From an uncultured Bacteroides sp. (GTDB taxonomy: Bacteria; Bacteroidota; Bacteroidia; Bacteroidales; Bacteroidaceae), in NCBI GenBank assembly GCA_949285025.1, contig CASDXG010000099.1, forward strand, positions 106,724-170,723: a DNA stretch of 64,000 nucleotides, read 5' to 3'. Both the position numbers and the translations under genes were made by a program. The notes under the pieces were generated by a model. The model was given only the letters and a program-made list of their open reading frames with translations, was not told the DNA's origin and ran no database searches. Every line of letters begins with the position of its first letter. Position 1 is the stretch's first letter. Below, piece by piece: positions 63,981 to 64,000 of this stretch.

Positions 63981-64000
63981 CTCAAAACGGCAACTCCCTA

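Overview
The window reads as chromosomal DNA of a Bacteroidales bacterium (Bacteroides or a near relative; I cannot fix the genus). Evidence: many genes are preceded by the Bacteroidetes promoter pattern TTG-N19/20-TAnnTTTG; most starts lack a Shine-Dalgarno site; lipoproteins with Bacteroides-type signal peptides are common; and several lineage-typical genes occur (OstA-like protein, SurA-like foldase trio, GGGtGRT protein, NVEALA peptide, GH92/GH130/GH18/GH109 enzymes, arginine cluster argR-GNAT-argG-argC-argD-proC). I see no rRNA, prophage, integrase, insertion sequence or CRISPR array.

Layout. 1-6700: a C69 dipeptidase cut by the window edge, an M23 peptidase, a two-piece LysO lysine exporter behind a long structured leader, a YeiH-type transporter, a candidate multi-armed non-coding RNA, an LRR protein and an unknown protein. 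6967-12251: clpB, mltG and a TrpB2-type tryptophan synthase beta chain. 12462-14883: two identical tRNA-Glu genes, then a sugar-kinase/RapZ-C fusion overlapping a MurU-like nucleotidyltransferase. 14920-20314 (minus): Yip1-smpB-metH operon, a lipoprotein and a DMP19 protein. 20614-22340: NifU-like protein and GGGtGRT protein. 22479-24992 (minus): a thioredoxin-like lipoprotein / NVEALA peptide / beta-propeller cassette with signs of decay. 25164-26933: hsp20, cbpA, cbpM. 27028-29019: sialate O-acetylesterase. 29583-37104 (minus): mutL, a small membrane protein, OstA-like protein and three SurA-like foldases, an envelope-biogenesis block. 37215-44735 (minus): guaB, recQ, clpX, clpP, tig. 45080-50017: a GH109-type enzyme, an acyl-CoA ligase with its HTH-cupin regulator, and a HAD phosphatase. 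50154-55399: arginine and proline biosynthesis. 55420-57477 (minus): ABC exporter with GntR regulator. 57688-63900: a small N-glycan catabolic locus (GH18, GH92, MFS permease, GH130).

How the genes work together. The last locus outlines a path: a lipoprotein GH18 cuts high-mannose N-glycans, GH92 trims alpha-mannose, an MFS permease imports the product and a cytoplasmic GH130 phosphorolyses Man-GlcNAc. The arginine cluster makes arginine from glutamate through acylated intermediates, but argD carries an apparent frameshift that destroys its conserved C-terminus. The kinase-RapZ fusion plus MurU-like enzyme suggests cell-wall sugar salvage feeding UDP-sugars.

The most interesting unexplained signals are the structured leader before lysO (2277-2495), the multi-helix RNA candidate (4845-5112), the kinase-RapZ fusion, the NVEALA cassette, and a MutL that lacks recognisable endonuclease motifs.
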